Positions 9,630-17,223 of a stretch of 42,708 bases of DNA are shown piece by piece. Under the pieces are notes generated by a model. The model searched no databases. It was not told where the DNA came from and was given only the letters and a program-made list of their open reading frames with translations. The stretch is from IMG/VR virus record IMGVR_UViG_3300036715_000385, positions 1 to 42,708 of that record; one strand, given 5' to 3'. The first letter of the stretch is position 1, and every line of letters begins with the position of its first letter. The DNA comes from a virus. The translations under genes were made by a program, and so were the position numbers.

Positions 9630-9651
9630 TAGAGCCACCTAAGTAGCTCTA
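9630..9651 (-). promoter_or_regulatory. TTAG-loop hairpin between collagen-like and collar-fibre genes
   Basis: On the minus-strand transcript this reads as a 9-bp stem with one G-U pair, closed by a TTAG tetraloop (inner stem GAGCTAC/GTGGCTC). It lies between two late genes and has no T-run, so transcript processing or stability is more likely than termination. The same loop recurs at 16733-16750 and 22163-22178. Confidence 0.6.
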
Positions 9652-9657
9652 GCTATA

Positions 9658-10272
9658 CTAGAAACCTTTGGTAATACCTACTGACATACCATTGTTTCCA
9701 CCCTCAGCTTGATATGCTTTGACGTTTACACCTAACGACCCATCGAATCCATATTGGATACCAATTGCTCCAGCTGATACATTTGATGCTTGAGAAAGAC
9801 CAAGTCCTGCACTCCATCCTTGATGATCAGGGTTAAAGTCAACACTTGATACTGCGCTTAATGAGCTACGTAGCTTATTAAAGTCATCCTGATTATAGTT
9901 AGTTTTAGTAACTACAGTAGTAACTCCATCAACTCCATTTATACCGTTTGTACCATTCAGACCATTTACTCCATTAGTACCATTAGTACCATTAGTACCA
10001 TTAGTACCATTTATACCATTAGTACCATTCATTCCATGAGCGCCATTTATACCATTAGTACCATTCATTCCATTAGTACCTGCTGGTCCTATCGGTCCTT
10101 GCACACCCTGTGGTCCTTGCATACCCTGTGGTCCTATCGGTCCTTGCACACCCTGTGGTCCTTGCGGTCCTACTGGACCTTGTTCACATTTTGGTCCTTG
10201 TGGAATATGATCTTCCAAGCTTGTAGCTAATGCCATTGTAGCCATTAGTAACAGTGTAAGTAATAGTTTCAT
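9658..10272 (-). CDS. Secreted collagen-like protein with YadA-type membrane anchor (204 aa)
   Basis: The domains in order are a signal peptide at residues 1-17 ([16 protein letters not shown]), a collagen-like stretch of Gly-X-Y triplets (GPQ/GPI type, residues about 25-65, then GTN/GIN/GMN type, about 65-120), a short helix ([16 protein letters not shown]), and a last 55 residues with four alternating strands ending [10 protein letters not shown]. This is the layout of a trimeric autotransporter: Sec export, trimeric stalk, and a C-terminal YadA-like beta-barrel quarter with terminal Phe. ATG 10272 is chosen over an upstream ATG because AAGGAGG precedes it and the signal peptide starts there. 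It sits among tail genes but looks made for the host surface. Incorporation in the virion cannot be excluded. Confidence 0.78.
   Translation of the reverse strand: MKLLLTLLLMATMALATSLEDHIPQGPKCEQGPVGPQGPQGVQGPIGPQGMQGPQGVQGPIGPAGTNGMNGTNGINGAHGMNGTNGINGTNGTNGTNGTNGVNGLNGTNGINGVDGVTTVVTKTNYNQDDFNKLRSSLSAVSSVDFNPDHQGWSAGLGLSQASNVSAGAIGIQYGFDGSLGVNVKAYQAEGGNNGMSVGITKGF
9971..10006. repeat. 9-bp tandem repeats encoding Gly-Thr-Asn
   Basis: Four perfect copies of CCATTAGTA (minus strand: GGT ACT AAT shifted) lie in a longer degenerate array from about 9936 to 10078. Slippage would change stalk length by whole triplets without a frameshift. Confidence 0.85.
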
Positions 10273-10353
10273 ATTAGTGCCCTCCTTGGCAGTATATATG
10301 GGTCTTACATCATCCATGAAAGCCCTAGAACGCTGTTAAGCCAATGTTTATAA

Positions 10354-10521
10354 TTATGGTAGAGGTATAGGTGCATCAGTGCTCAGCCCTATACCATTTG
10401 TTGTTGATGTAAAGACACCATTCTTAATATCACAGGTACTCGTACAGTTGAATGGTGTATTACGTGACGCACATCCCTGCTGAACTAACGCTAGTATAGC
10501 TAATAGTAATACTTTATACAT
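10354..10521 (-). CDS. Small putative lipoprotein (55 aa)
   Basis: The start MYKVLLLAILALVQQGCASRN is a short basic-hydrophobic signal followed by Gly-Cys at the expected lipobox place. The -3 residue is Gln, which is unusual for a lipobox. The mature part is short, with two further Cys (NCTSTC), and ends in APIPLP. ATG 10521 overlaps the previous gene by 8 nt. An in-frame ATG at 10536 would spoil the signal. An outer-membrane spanin (Rz1-like) or a superinfection-exclusion lipoprotein are possible. The sequence does not decide. Confidence 0.55.
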   Translation of the reverse strand: MYKVLLLAILALVQQGCASRNTPFNCTSTCDIKNGVFTSTTNGIGLSTDAPIPLP

Positions 10522-10840
10522 GACCGATAACTGCATTAGCTGATGCTCTACCTAGAACTACATCACTAGGTATAGGCTCTCCGGTCTCTATCGTTCTAAG
10601 TACATACCACTCAGTATCAGCTAGATAGGTTATTGAATTACTCATATCTACACTATCTTGTGATACAGTTGGTAGTTCAGCATGCAATATTCCTGCTGAG
10701 TATACAATCTCATACCCTAATTCTTGTTGTTCCAATAAGTGGTCATATAACCCTTGAGATACTTGAATAGCATCTACTGGAATAACGTCACTTATACCTT
10801 GAATATATAAACCTTTAGTTGAGGGGGAGTAAAATATCAT
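10514..10840 (-). CDS. Tail fibre assembly-like protein (108 aa)
   Basis: The N-terminus MIFYSPSTKGLYIQGISDVI followed by IPVDAIQVSQGLYDHLLE is the characteristic opening of phage tail-fibre assembly chaperones, which directly follow fibre genes. The C-terminal part has WYVLRTIETGEPIPSDVV. It follows fibre A by 1 nt. The expected role is to help fibre A trimerise or attach, possibly by capping its C-terminal domain. Confidence 0.7.
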   Translation of the reverse strand: MIFYSPSTKGLYIQGISDVIPVDAIQVSQGLYDHLLEQQELGYEIVYSAGILHAELPTVSQDSVDMSNSITYLADTEWYVLRTIETGEPIPSDVVLGRASANAVIGHV

Positions 10841-10841
10841 T

Positions 10842-12731
10842 TTAATATCCTATTGTTAGCCAGTTGCCAGCTGCTGATACAGCTGCCCCAGCATAGTTCC
10901 ATGTTCTAACTACTAATTGTGTTGTAGAAGTACCTACCCCAGTAGAACAAAATGCAGCTGTATCATAATTTAGCGATACTTGTGCGGATAGCCCACTACT
11001 CGATGTAAAAGCAAGAGGATATGTAATAGTTACAGTTCCAGAAGAACTTGTAAGAAAGCTGCCCCACTGCATTATAATTCCACTTGGAAACTTAACATAC
11101 CCAGATGTTGCCTTCTGATATGTAAATGGAACTGCATAGTTACCCAGCATCTTAACTACGTATGCAGTTGTAGCTATTGATGTATCATTATCAGTGGTTG
11201 CTGGTGTAGGTGCTTTAGGGTCTCCAGTGAATGTTGGAGAGTCTAAACTTACAGTATTAGCCTTAACAAATGCTGTAGTGGCAAGCTGGGTTGTATTAGT
11301 ACCTAGGGCTGCGGTTGGACCTGATGGAGTACCAGTAAACAAGGGACTATTAAGGTTAGCCTTAGCTGCCAATGCAGTATCAATCTCACTTCTACGCGGC
11401 ACTTGATTACCTGATGCCCCAGCTGGTACAGATATATGCCCAGTAACAGTACCTCCTGTTAGTTGCAAGTATCTAGCGTCATTAATGGCTGTACTAGCTG
11501 TAAGTAAGTACCATACATTATGCACTAATGAGTATACAATAAGCTGCCCTGACTGGACAGCTGTAGGTACAGGGATATTATTAACTCCAGTAGGAGGAAC
11601 TACTACAAGAGTACCTGATGTTGTTAGACTAAATACCTCGCCACCTACAAACCCAGCAGTACTAGGCAGTGTGCCAGCAGTAGCACTCCACCCTCCAATA
11701 TATGTTAGTCCACTAATGTTGATATACTCACCTGAAATATATCCAGCCGAGTTAAGTGGTACAATACCATCTGGTACACCTTTATCTTGTGTACGTATAT
11801 ATCGTAGGTCACCCCTATCCTGATTAAGATATTGGGTATGGTCATCATCACCTAACCCTGTCAAAGCACCATGGTCTGTGACACCTCCACCTCCACCACT
11901 ACCGGTGGTTCCAAATACTGCATGTACGAAGGCTGTAGTAGCAAGTACTGTACTAGCGTCAGATACACTTTGAGTAGGGGCTGTAGGTAGCCCAGTAAAT
12001 GCAGGTGAGTTTATATTAGCCTTAGTTGCTAGGGCTGAGTCTATCTCACTTCTACGGGGTGCTTGGCTTCCTGCTGCCCCTGCTGGTACCGAGATATGTC
12101 CAGTAACAGTTCCTCCTGTTAGTTGTAAGTATCTAGCATCGTTGATGGCTGTATTAGCTGTAAGTGCATACCAATAGTGAGTACCACTTGAATATACTAT
12201 CAGCTCTCCCTCATTTACAACCGTAGGTACAGGGGTACCAGCTACTTCCCCAGGAGGTACAACTGATAGTGTTCCTCCAACGGTTATAGAGTATAGGTCT
12301 CCACCATCGGGATTAGCTGGAAGTGTACCACTTGACGCATTCCACCCACCTTCATATACTAAACCTGCCCAAGGGAGGTATTTACTATCTACCATGTTAC
12401 TAGCATTAAGAGGTGTTACTCCATAAGGGACACCCTTAGTATCTAGTCTAACATATCTAGCATCCCCTCTAGCTTGCATTAAGTATTGTGGGTGGTCATC
12501 ATCACTAAGACCAAATAATAGTCCATGATCAGCAGTTCCACCTCCACCACTACCTCCACCACCGTTTACAAGAAGATACTCTAATATCTCTTGAACGGAT
12601 GTATTTGAGTCATAAGGGATAGAGCCTGAATTGATTTGATGCCCTACACCACGACTTTGTAGGACTGTGGACATACCAAATTCTACATCCTCTTCTACTA
12701 ATAATTCTTTATGTAGTGTTACTGAGGTCAT
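10842..12731 (-). CDS. Tail fibre A with internal duplication (629 aa)
   Basis: The N-terminal 60 residues are the adaptor shared with two other genes here (QSRGVGHQINSGSIPYDS then SVQEILEYLL). Two homologous modules of about 210 residues follow, each with DHG-LxGLxDDDHxQYL, GGWxAxxGTLP, xxxxYWYxLTAxTAINDARYLQL and PRRSEIDxALA. Phage-fibre repeats of PTAPT/TTAFV type come next. A C-terminal domain (YVKFPSGIIMQWGSFLTSS to the end) resembles the gp53-like tip domain of tail fibres. It is a trimeric receptor-binding fibre. At DNA level the two modules are clearly related (compare 11387-11510 with 12048-12170). Confidence 0.85.
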   Translation of the reverse strand: MTSVTLHKELLVEEDVEFGMSTVLQSRGVGHQINSGSIPYDSNTSVQEILEYLLVNGGGGSGGGGTADHGLLFGLSDDDHPQYLMQARGDARYVRLDTKGVPYGVTPLNASNMVDSKYLPWAGLVYEGGWNASSGTLPANPDGGDLYSITVGGTLSVVPPGEVAGTPVPTVVNEGELIVYSSGTHYWYALTANTAINDARYLQLTGGTVTGHISVPAGAAGSQAPRRSEIDSALATKANINSPAFTGLPTAPTQSVSDASTVLATTAFVHAVFGTTGSGGGGGVTDHGALTGLGDDDHTQYLNQDRGDLRYIRTQDKGVPDGIVPLNSAGYISGEYINISGLTYIGGWSATAGTLPSTAGFVGGEVFSLTTSGTLVVVPPTGVNNIPVPTAVQSGQLIVYSLVHNVWYLLTASTAINDARYLQLTGGTVTGHISVPAGASGNQVPRRSEIDTALAAKANLNSPLFTGTPSGPTAALGTNTTQLATTAFVKANTVSLDSPTFTGDPKAPTPATTDNDTSIATTAYVVKMLGNYAVPFTYQKATSGYVKFPSGIIMQWGSFLTSSSGTVTITYPLAFTSSSGLSAQVSLNYDTAAFCSTGVGTSTTQLVVRTWNYAGAAVSAAGNWLTIGY

Positions 12732-12732
12732 A

Positions 12733-12936
12733 TTAATTCCCTGCTAGTAATTGGTCTAGCACATCTTTAACACTACGAGTACTATCATAAGGGATAGTTG
12801 CAGCATTAATATATGTAACCTTGACAGTTACGCCCTCTCTAAGCTGAGATGTTGAGCCTAAGCCAAATAAAAGGTCTTCAGCACCACCTAATTGTTTTAT
12901 AAATACCAATGAGTCCGTATCAGTTGTAGTTGCCAT
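12733..12936 (-). CDS. Orphan fibre-adaptor protein (67 aa)
   Basis: The whole protein matches only the N-terminal module of fibres A and B: an acidic start (GGAEDLLFGLG), STSQLREG, INAATIPYDSTRSV and KDVLDQLL. It has no fibre shaft or tip. It may occupy a fibre-binding site on the tail, act as an adaptor onto which another fibre docks, or be a remnant of a lost third fibre. The frame is intact, and the stop lies 1 nt from the next gene, which suggests it is maintained. Confidence 0.65.
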   Translation of the reverse strand: MATTTDTDSLVFIKQLGGAEDLLFGLGSTSQLREGVTVKVTYINAATIPYDSTRSVKDVLDQLLAGN

Positions 12937-13922
12937 TATATTCTCCTGTAGTTTGTTGTAAGTTGACTTAATACGCCAGATGAGAACTGTTTAGATGACA
13001 GCTCTCTAGCCTTAAGAACCTCTTGGGTGAATGTTGCAAGCTCACTTGCCCCTCTAGCCATATTATTTGCATCATTATCATCTTGTAGGGCTGTACCTAC
13101 AGTGAACTTAACCATAGCATCTAACCATAGATCAGGTATAACTAGCTCAGACGTAGGTGTAAGTACTCCTAGAGGTGTAGCCTCATAGTATACCTTAATA
13201 GCACATGATGTAGTGGCTACATTAGTAGCTAACCCATATACACCACTAACCTCTATACCTAGGTTTGCACTTGTAATAAACCCATAGTTAGCCTCTATCT
13301 CATTAACACCTATGTCTACTACTACGCCGTAGTTACCAGTTGTTGTTCCTACGGTAAGTGCAGTAACAAGGTTAGAGTCTGCGATACTACCATACCCATT
13401 AGATATAGCTGTTTCTAGGTTTATATTGATTTCCCTAGAGATCGATGTAACCTCTCCATATAGGGGGTCTACTACTATAGGTGAGTCACCTGAAGTGATA
13501 ACTCCATAGGTAGGTAATACTACAAAGTCTAGAGATGCCTCTATACCACGTAGTACCACTATATTATCGCACGTAACAGCCTTAGGGTAAATCTCCAGTA
13601 ACCCCATATCTAAGTTTGTTTTAACTCCCACTATGGTTGTAGGCATAGATACTAAAACATCAAGCTCACTACGAGTCAGTATAGGCATAGCAAGGTTATC
13701 ATACTCCAAGCGGTGTATAGACTGACAGTCGGGAGGTAGTGTGTATAGTGTTATATCCTTACCCATCGGTATATAGATATTTTTACGTAATATACCAGCT
13801 AGTTTGCATATTGCCCTCTGACCTTGACTAACTATGAATGTCAATCGGTTATCAGTCCACCTATGCTTATCTTCATCACCTAACCTAGACCTAGCCTGGG
13901 CTATAATATCTTGTACATTCAT
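12936..13922 (-). CDS. Head-tail adaptor (gatekeeper) with inserted YG-repeat domain (328 aa)
   Basis: Residues 1-60 (VQDIIAQARSRLGDEDKHRW then TDNRLTFIVSQGQRAI) and 250-328 (VIPDLWLDAMVKFTVGTALQ and the following helix) match the ends of the podovirus adaptor family typified by DUF6682-like proteins, which sit under the portal. Between them, at about 135-235, is an insert with six Tyr-Gly pairs at residues 139, 155, 177, 198, 213 and 229, mostly in the context YGxIxS. It looks like a repeated beta-hairpin domain. Its stop overlaps the next start by one base (TAATG). Confidence 0.68.
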   Translation of the reverse strand: MNVQDIIAQARSRLGDEDKHRWTDNRLTFIVSQGQRAICKLAGILRKNIYIPMGKDITLYTLPPDCQSIHRLEYDNLAMPILTRSELDVLVSMPTTIVGVKTNLDMGLLEIYPKAVTCDNIVVLRGIEASLDFVVLPTYGVITSGDSPIVVDPLYGEVTSISREININLETAISNGYGSIADSNLVTALTVGTTTGNYGVVVDIGVNEIEANYGFITSANLGIEVSGVYGLATNVATTSCAIKVYYEATPLGVLTPTSELVIPDLWLDAMVKFTVGTALQDDNDANNMARGASELATFTQEVLKARELSSKQFSSGVLSQLTTNYRRI

Positions 13923-14626
13923 TACATTACCTCCACTAATACTAGAGTGCTACTTGCTTTATTACTTACTATATACGTTTTAGTTCCAAATGTAGAGCTA
14001 TAAAAAACTCTCCATGAGTAATTAATAGTTATATAGCTAGAAGTATCTACCTCACTAGATGCTGTCCAAGTAACGTTACTATACTTTGTTATTGGAACGC
14101 CTACAACTAGGGAATTATGTATAGTTTGATCTATTGTGCCTTGTATTTGAGTAACAGTATTACTTGGTTCATTAGATAAAACTATATTACCTATTGGAGA
14201 CGCTTTTTGCCCTCTAAAAGTAAGCAAGGCCACGGAACTCTGCGCCCCTGATGAGTTGGAGAATGTATATGAAGTATCCCCTGATTCTCTTACCTTATAT
14301 TGAAAATAATGGCGTATATCAGTAGAAGTCCCAGACCATCCATTAGATACTGTAGTAAACCCACTAGATAGGTTTAAGACTATAGTACCATCAGTATCTA
14401 AGGATGAAAAAATAGCTAGTATTAAGTCTCCAGTAGCTGTAGAGTCATGGGGACTAATTGTCTTTGGTGTGGTAGTATTATTTACTACTTCAGATGATCC
14501 AACATAGAAGATATTGGACTCTTGTACAGATGTATATACAGAAATACCATTCATAAATGCCTCAGTGATTGGTACACCATTAGCCTCTATTGCTGTAATA
14601 TCTATTCCATTTACTATTAGGCTCAT
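13922..14626 (-). CDS. Beta-sandwich virion protein, unknown (234 aa)
   Basis: The start LIVNGIDITAIEANGVPITE followed by FMNGISVYT is the opening seen in many phage structural proteins (xVNGxxI...xVNGxxVW). The rest is beta-rich with repeated Ser/Thr strands and a jelly-roll-like order (GDLILAIFSSLD, VALLTFRG, NSLVVGVPIT). No catalytic motif is seen. It lies between fibre B and the adaptor and overlaps both genes by 1-4 nt. It is probably a virion decoration or tail-associated domain protein. Confidence 0.6.
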   Translation of the reverse strand: MSLIVNGIDITAIEANGVPITEAFMNGISVYTSVQESNIFYVGSSEVVNNTTTPKTISPHDSTATGDLILAIFSSLDTDGTIVLNLSSGFTTVSNGWSGTSTDIRHYFQYKVRESGDTSYTFSNSSGAQSSVALLTFRGQKASPIGNIVLSNEPSNTVTQIQGTIDQTIHNSLVVGVPITKYSNVTWTASSEVDTSSYITINYSWRVFYSSTFGTKTYIVSNKASSTLVLVEVM

Positions 14627-16068
14627 GCGTCTGTACCATCATTAGTTATGTATAGAGTAGTACCATCTAGACGCATCTTAACTGTGCCTCCTACCGTACT
14701 TGTTGAGTATTCAGTTGCTTGAATACTATTAGCTAAGACAAACGCAGTAGTAGCCAGCTGAGTTGTATTAGTACCAGCACCAGCTGTTGGAGCAGTAGGT
14801 GTACCAGTTAGCGCTGGGGATGCTAGTGGTGCTTTAAGATTATCTGCATCCGTTACAAATTTAGTAGTAGCTATCTGTGTTGTATTTGACCCAGCTACTG
14901 CGGTAGGTGCCACTGGTATACCAGTTAATGTAGGAGAGTCTAAGGGTGCTTTGAGTGCTAGTGCAGTATCAATCTCACTTCTACGAGGTACTTGATTACC
15001 TGAAGCATTAGCTGGTACTTCTAAGAACCCAGTCATAATACTACCTGATAGCTGTACATATCTAGCATCATTGACAGCCGTATTTGCGTTCATTAAATAC
15101 CAATATGTAGCATTAGCTGAGTATGTTATAAGTTCTCCTACTTTTACTAAGGTACTCTCTGGAACACCAGTAGAAGATCCAGGAGGTACTACCAATAATG
15201 TACCAGCTACTGTGATAGAGTATAGGTCTCCATCACTTGGTGAGGATGGTAAAGTGCCTGTAGATGCATCCCACCCTCCTTGATAGGATAGACCCGTCCA
15301 AGGCAGATAAGCACTATCTATAGTATTACTTGCATTAAGTGGTACTACTCCATTAGCTACTCCCTTAGAATTCAGAGTAACGTATCTACTATCAGCTCTA
15401 GCCTGATTATAGTATTGCTTATGGTCATCGTTGGTTAGGCCAGTCAAAGCACCATGGTCTGTTACTCCTCCCCCTCCTGAACCGCCATTAGCAAGAACAA
15501 AAGCTGTAGTTGCTATTTGTGCAGAGTTATCACCTATAGGAGCAGTTGGAGCAGTAGGTACCCCAGTAAACGCTGGAGAGTCATAACTTATTGCAACTAC
15601 TAAGTCACCACTACCTAGTAGTGTATCCCCATTAATAGATTTAATGTTTACTGTGTTTACTAATGTATCTTGCTTTCCATGCTCAAGACCGTCTACGTAT
15701 GTTTTATCAGCCTTAAGTAGCAGTGCATCATAAGTACCACCACTAGATACTGCATTAATAGAGCCTTCAACTGGTGTAGGGTCTACTGTGATACCCCCAC
15801 CTGGTCCACCTATATTATCATCAACATATTTCTTAGTTGCAGGGTTATAATCCTCATAAGGGGTATACGCCTCTGTATTATTAAGCTCTAGGACATTAGT
15901 AGAAATGGCTCTAAGCTCTACTTGGTCTTTAATAGTAGTAAACCCATCATAGGAGAGATTGCTCGCATTAATACGGTCACCTATCCCACGAGACTGGTCT
16001 ACTTGACCTATACCAGTCTCGATATCTTGAACTACAATAAGTTCTTTATTAAGGGTTACTACACTCAT
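14623..16068 (-). CDS. Tail fibre B (481 aa)
   Basis: It has the same N-terminal adaptor as fibre A (VVTLNKELIVVQDIETGIGQ, then QSRGIGDRINASNLSYDG). A different segment with KYVDDNI and TYVDGLEHGKQDTL comes next. One copy of the 210-residue module found twice in fibre A (DHGALTGLTNDDHKQYYNQA onward) follows, and then three TTQ(I/L)ATTxFV repeats. The C-terminus is short and stops after an MRLDGTTLYITNDGT tip, so it lacks the gp53-like tip of fibre A. The pair suggests a branched or two-fibre apparatus built by duplication and tip exchange. Confidence 0.82.
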   Translation of the reverse strand: MSVVTLNKELIVVQDIETGIGQVDQSRGIGDRINASNLSYDGFTTIKDQVELRAISTNVLELNNTEAYTPYEDYNPATKKYVDDNIGGPGGGITVDPTPVEGSINAVSSGGTYDALLLKADKTYVDGLEHGKQDTLVNTVNIKSINGDTLLGSGDLVVAISYDSPAFTGVPTAPTAPIGDNSAQIATTAFVLANGGSGGGGVTDHGALTGLTNDDHKQYYNQARADSRYVTLNSKGVANGVVPLNASNTIDSAYLPWTGLSYQGGWDASTGTLPSSPSDGDLYSITVAGTLLVVPPGSSTGVPESTLVKVGELITYSANATYWYLMNANTAVNDARYVQLSGSIMTGFLEVPANASGNQVPRRSEIDTALALKAPLDSPTLTGIPVAPTAVAGSNTTQIATTKFVTDADNLKAPLASPALTGTPTAPTAGAGTNTTQLATTAFVLANSIQATEYSTSTVGGTVKMRLDGTTLYITNDGTDA

Positions 16069-16185
16069 CTACTTATCCTTAGGTGTCTTAGGTGTCTTAG
16101 CATCTACCGCTAGGACTACCTTTGCTTCCGCTTCTTCTAGCGTTTCGTATGATGAGCCTGGAATTTCTGGGTTATGGTATGCCAT
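16069..16185 (-). CDS. Small protein, unknown (38 aa)
   Basis: ATG 16185 has an AGGAG ribosome site just upstream, and the stop directly abuts the fibre B start (TAGATG). The sequence begins MAYHNPEIPGSSYETLEEAE and ends in a Lys/Thr/Pro tail (TPKTPKDK). Tight packing on both sides (1 nt gap upstream) supports a real gene. The function is unknown. Confidence 0.6.
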   Translation of the reverse strand: MAYHNPEIPGSSYETLEEAEAKVVLAVDAKTPKTPKDK

Positions 16186-16186
16186 G

Positions 16187-16708
16187 TTATACTCCTGTGT
16201 AAATGTTAAATGGTTGAGTGGCTAATCCAAACCCATCATCAGTCTGCTCTAGGTGATTATACGAGAATATAATGCGTAATGCACCAGCAGTAGGAGCACT
16301 ACCGCCCTTCCATATTACACTATAATTAACCCCATCATCCTTATTCCAAATGACTGGTTTATCTCCAATGAATGTAGTACCATCTGGGTTATATGCAGTT
16401 GTTCCTATATTACCTAATATAATAATACCTTGTTTAGACACATTAATACCTGTGATAGTTACTACTAATGACCCATCAGCATTCACTACATTAATATCTA
16501 TTGCTGGAGCAGTACCTATGAATGCAGTATCTACTGCTATCATCATATCAGTAGTGATAGTGTCAGGGGGCAATATACCTAAGTCTACCACATCATTGAC
16601 CTGAAGGGCTGAACCATTAGCATCATTCCAAAATAGGTGCTTGATTGCTGCACTTGTAGTGAACTCAGCATTATTCTTGTACTTAGTATCATTTTTATAC
16701 TTTGCCAT
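16187..16708 (-). CDS. Virion accessory protein, beta-rich (173 aa)
   Basis: This small soluble protein has a basic N-terminus (MAKYKNDTKYKNNAEF) and a beta-rich body with Ile/Val/Thr strands separated by Asp/Gly turns. It sits downstream of the capsid and the 151-aa protein in the late operon. Its build recalls capsid decoration or head-fibre proteins. No family is firmly recognised. A strong AAGGAGATAG ribosome site precedes the ATG, and a hairpin lies in the gap upstream. Confidence 0.6.
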   Translation of the reverse strand: MAKYKNDTKYKNNAEFTTSAAIKHLFWNDANGSALQVNDVVDLGILPPDTITTDMMIAVDTAFIGTAPAIDINVVNADGSLVVTITGINVSKQGIIILGNIGTTAYNPDGTTFIGDKPVIWNKDDGVNYSVIWKGGSAPTAGALRIIFSYNHLEQTDDGFGLATQPFNIYTGV

Positions 16709-16732
16709 ACTATCTCCTTATTAACTTATTAA

Positions 16733-16750
16733 TACCCACCTAAGTGGGCA
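16733..16750 (-). promoter_or_regulatory. TTAG-loop hairpin between two late genes
   Basis: On the minus-strand transcript there is a 7-bp stem (CCCAC/GTGGG extended by G-U and U-A pairs) closed by TTAG. It sits between the 151-aa and 173-aa genes. There is no T-run, so it is more like an mRNA stability or processing hairpin than a classical terminator. Confidence 0.6.
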
Positions 16751-16757
16751 CTATTAG

Positions 16758-17213
16758 TTAAACAGCGTTAACCGAGTAACGACCATTCTTAACATTGAAT
16801 GGAATAGTATCAATTACTACCTTTACTTTACCAGTCAAGATATTACCTGGAGTTGCATTGAGGATTGATACTACAACGTCTCCTCCTGTAGTCATTAACT
16901 TATCTACAATTGTAGAGATTGTGAGACCAGTTGCTGTTCCTACTACTGCATTAAACAGTGTTGCACCATATCCTGTTACTGTGATAGTAGTCCCTGCTGG
17001 GAACGCTTCCTCAATTACAAGATAGGCTTTACCCATAATTGACTTCTCAGGAACAATAGATGCTGTAAGAGTGTCATTTGCTTGGATATATTGTGGAGCT
17101 GCATTAGTACGTCCTGATGTAGGTACGATTACAGCTGGGACTGTGACTACGAGAGACTCATGCTCTCGTTTGTCTTTGTTTAGAAATTGTCCAGTGATGT
17201 TAATGTTTGCCAT
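16758..17213 (-). CDS. Virion accessory protein next to the capsid gene (151 aa)
   Basis: This beta-rich protein (LVVTVPAVIVPTSG, KAYLVIEEAFPAGTTITVTG, GKVKVVIDTIPF) lies 10 nt after the major capsid gene, where many phages keep head decoration or completion proteins. The regular pattern of strands without helices and the moderate size fit a capsid-cementing or head-fibre base protein. This is a position-based inference and the sequence family is not recognised. Confidence 0.6.
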   Translation of the reverse strand: MANINITGQFLNKDKREHESLVVTVPAVIVPTSGRTNAAPQYIQANDTLTASIVPEKSIMGKAYLVIEEAFPAGTTITVTGYGATLFNAVVGTATGLTISTIVDKLMTTGGDVVVSILNATPGNILTGKVKVVIDTIPFNVKNGRYSVNAV

Positions 17214-17223
17214 CTACTCTCCC

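Noticed and set aside
10036-10230. Plus-strand frame with repeated SLHTLWS units
   Set aside because: It is a shadow of the Gly-Pro-Gln part of the collagen-like gene on the other strand.
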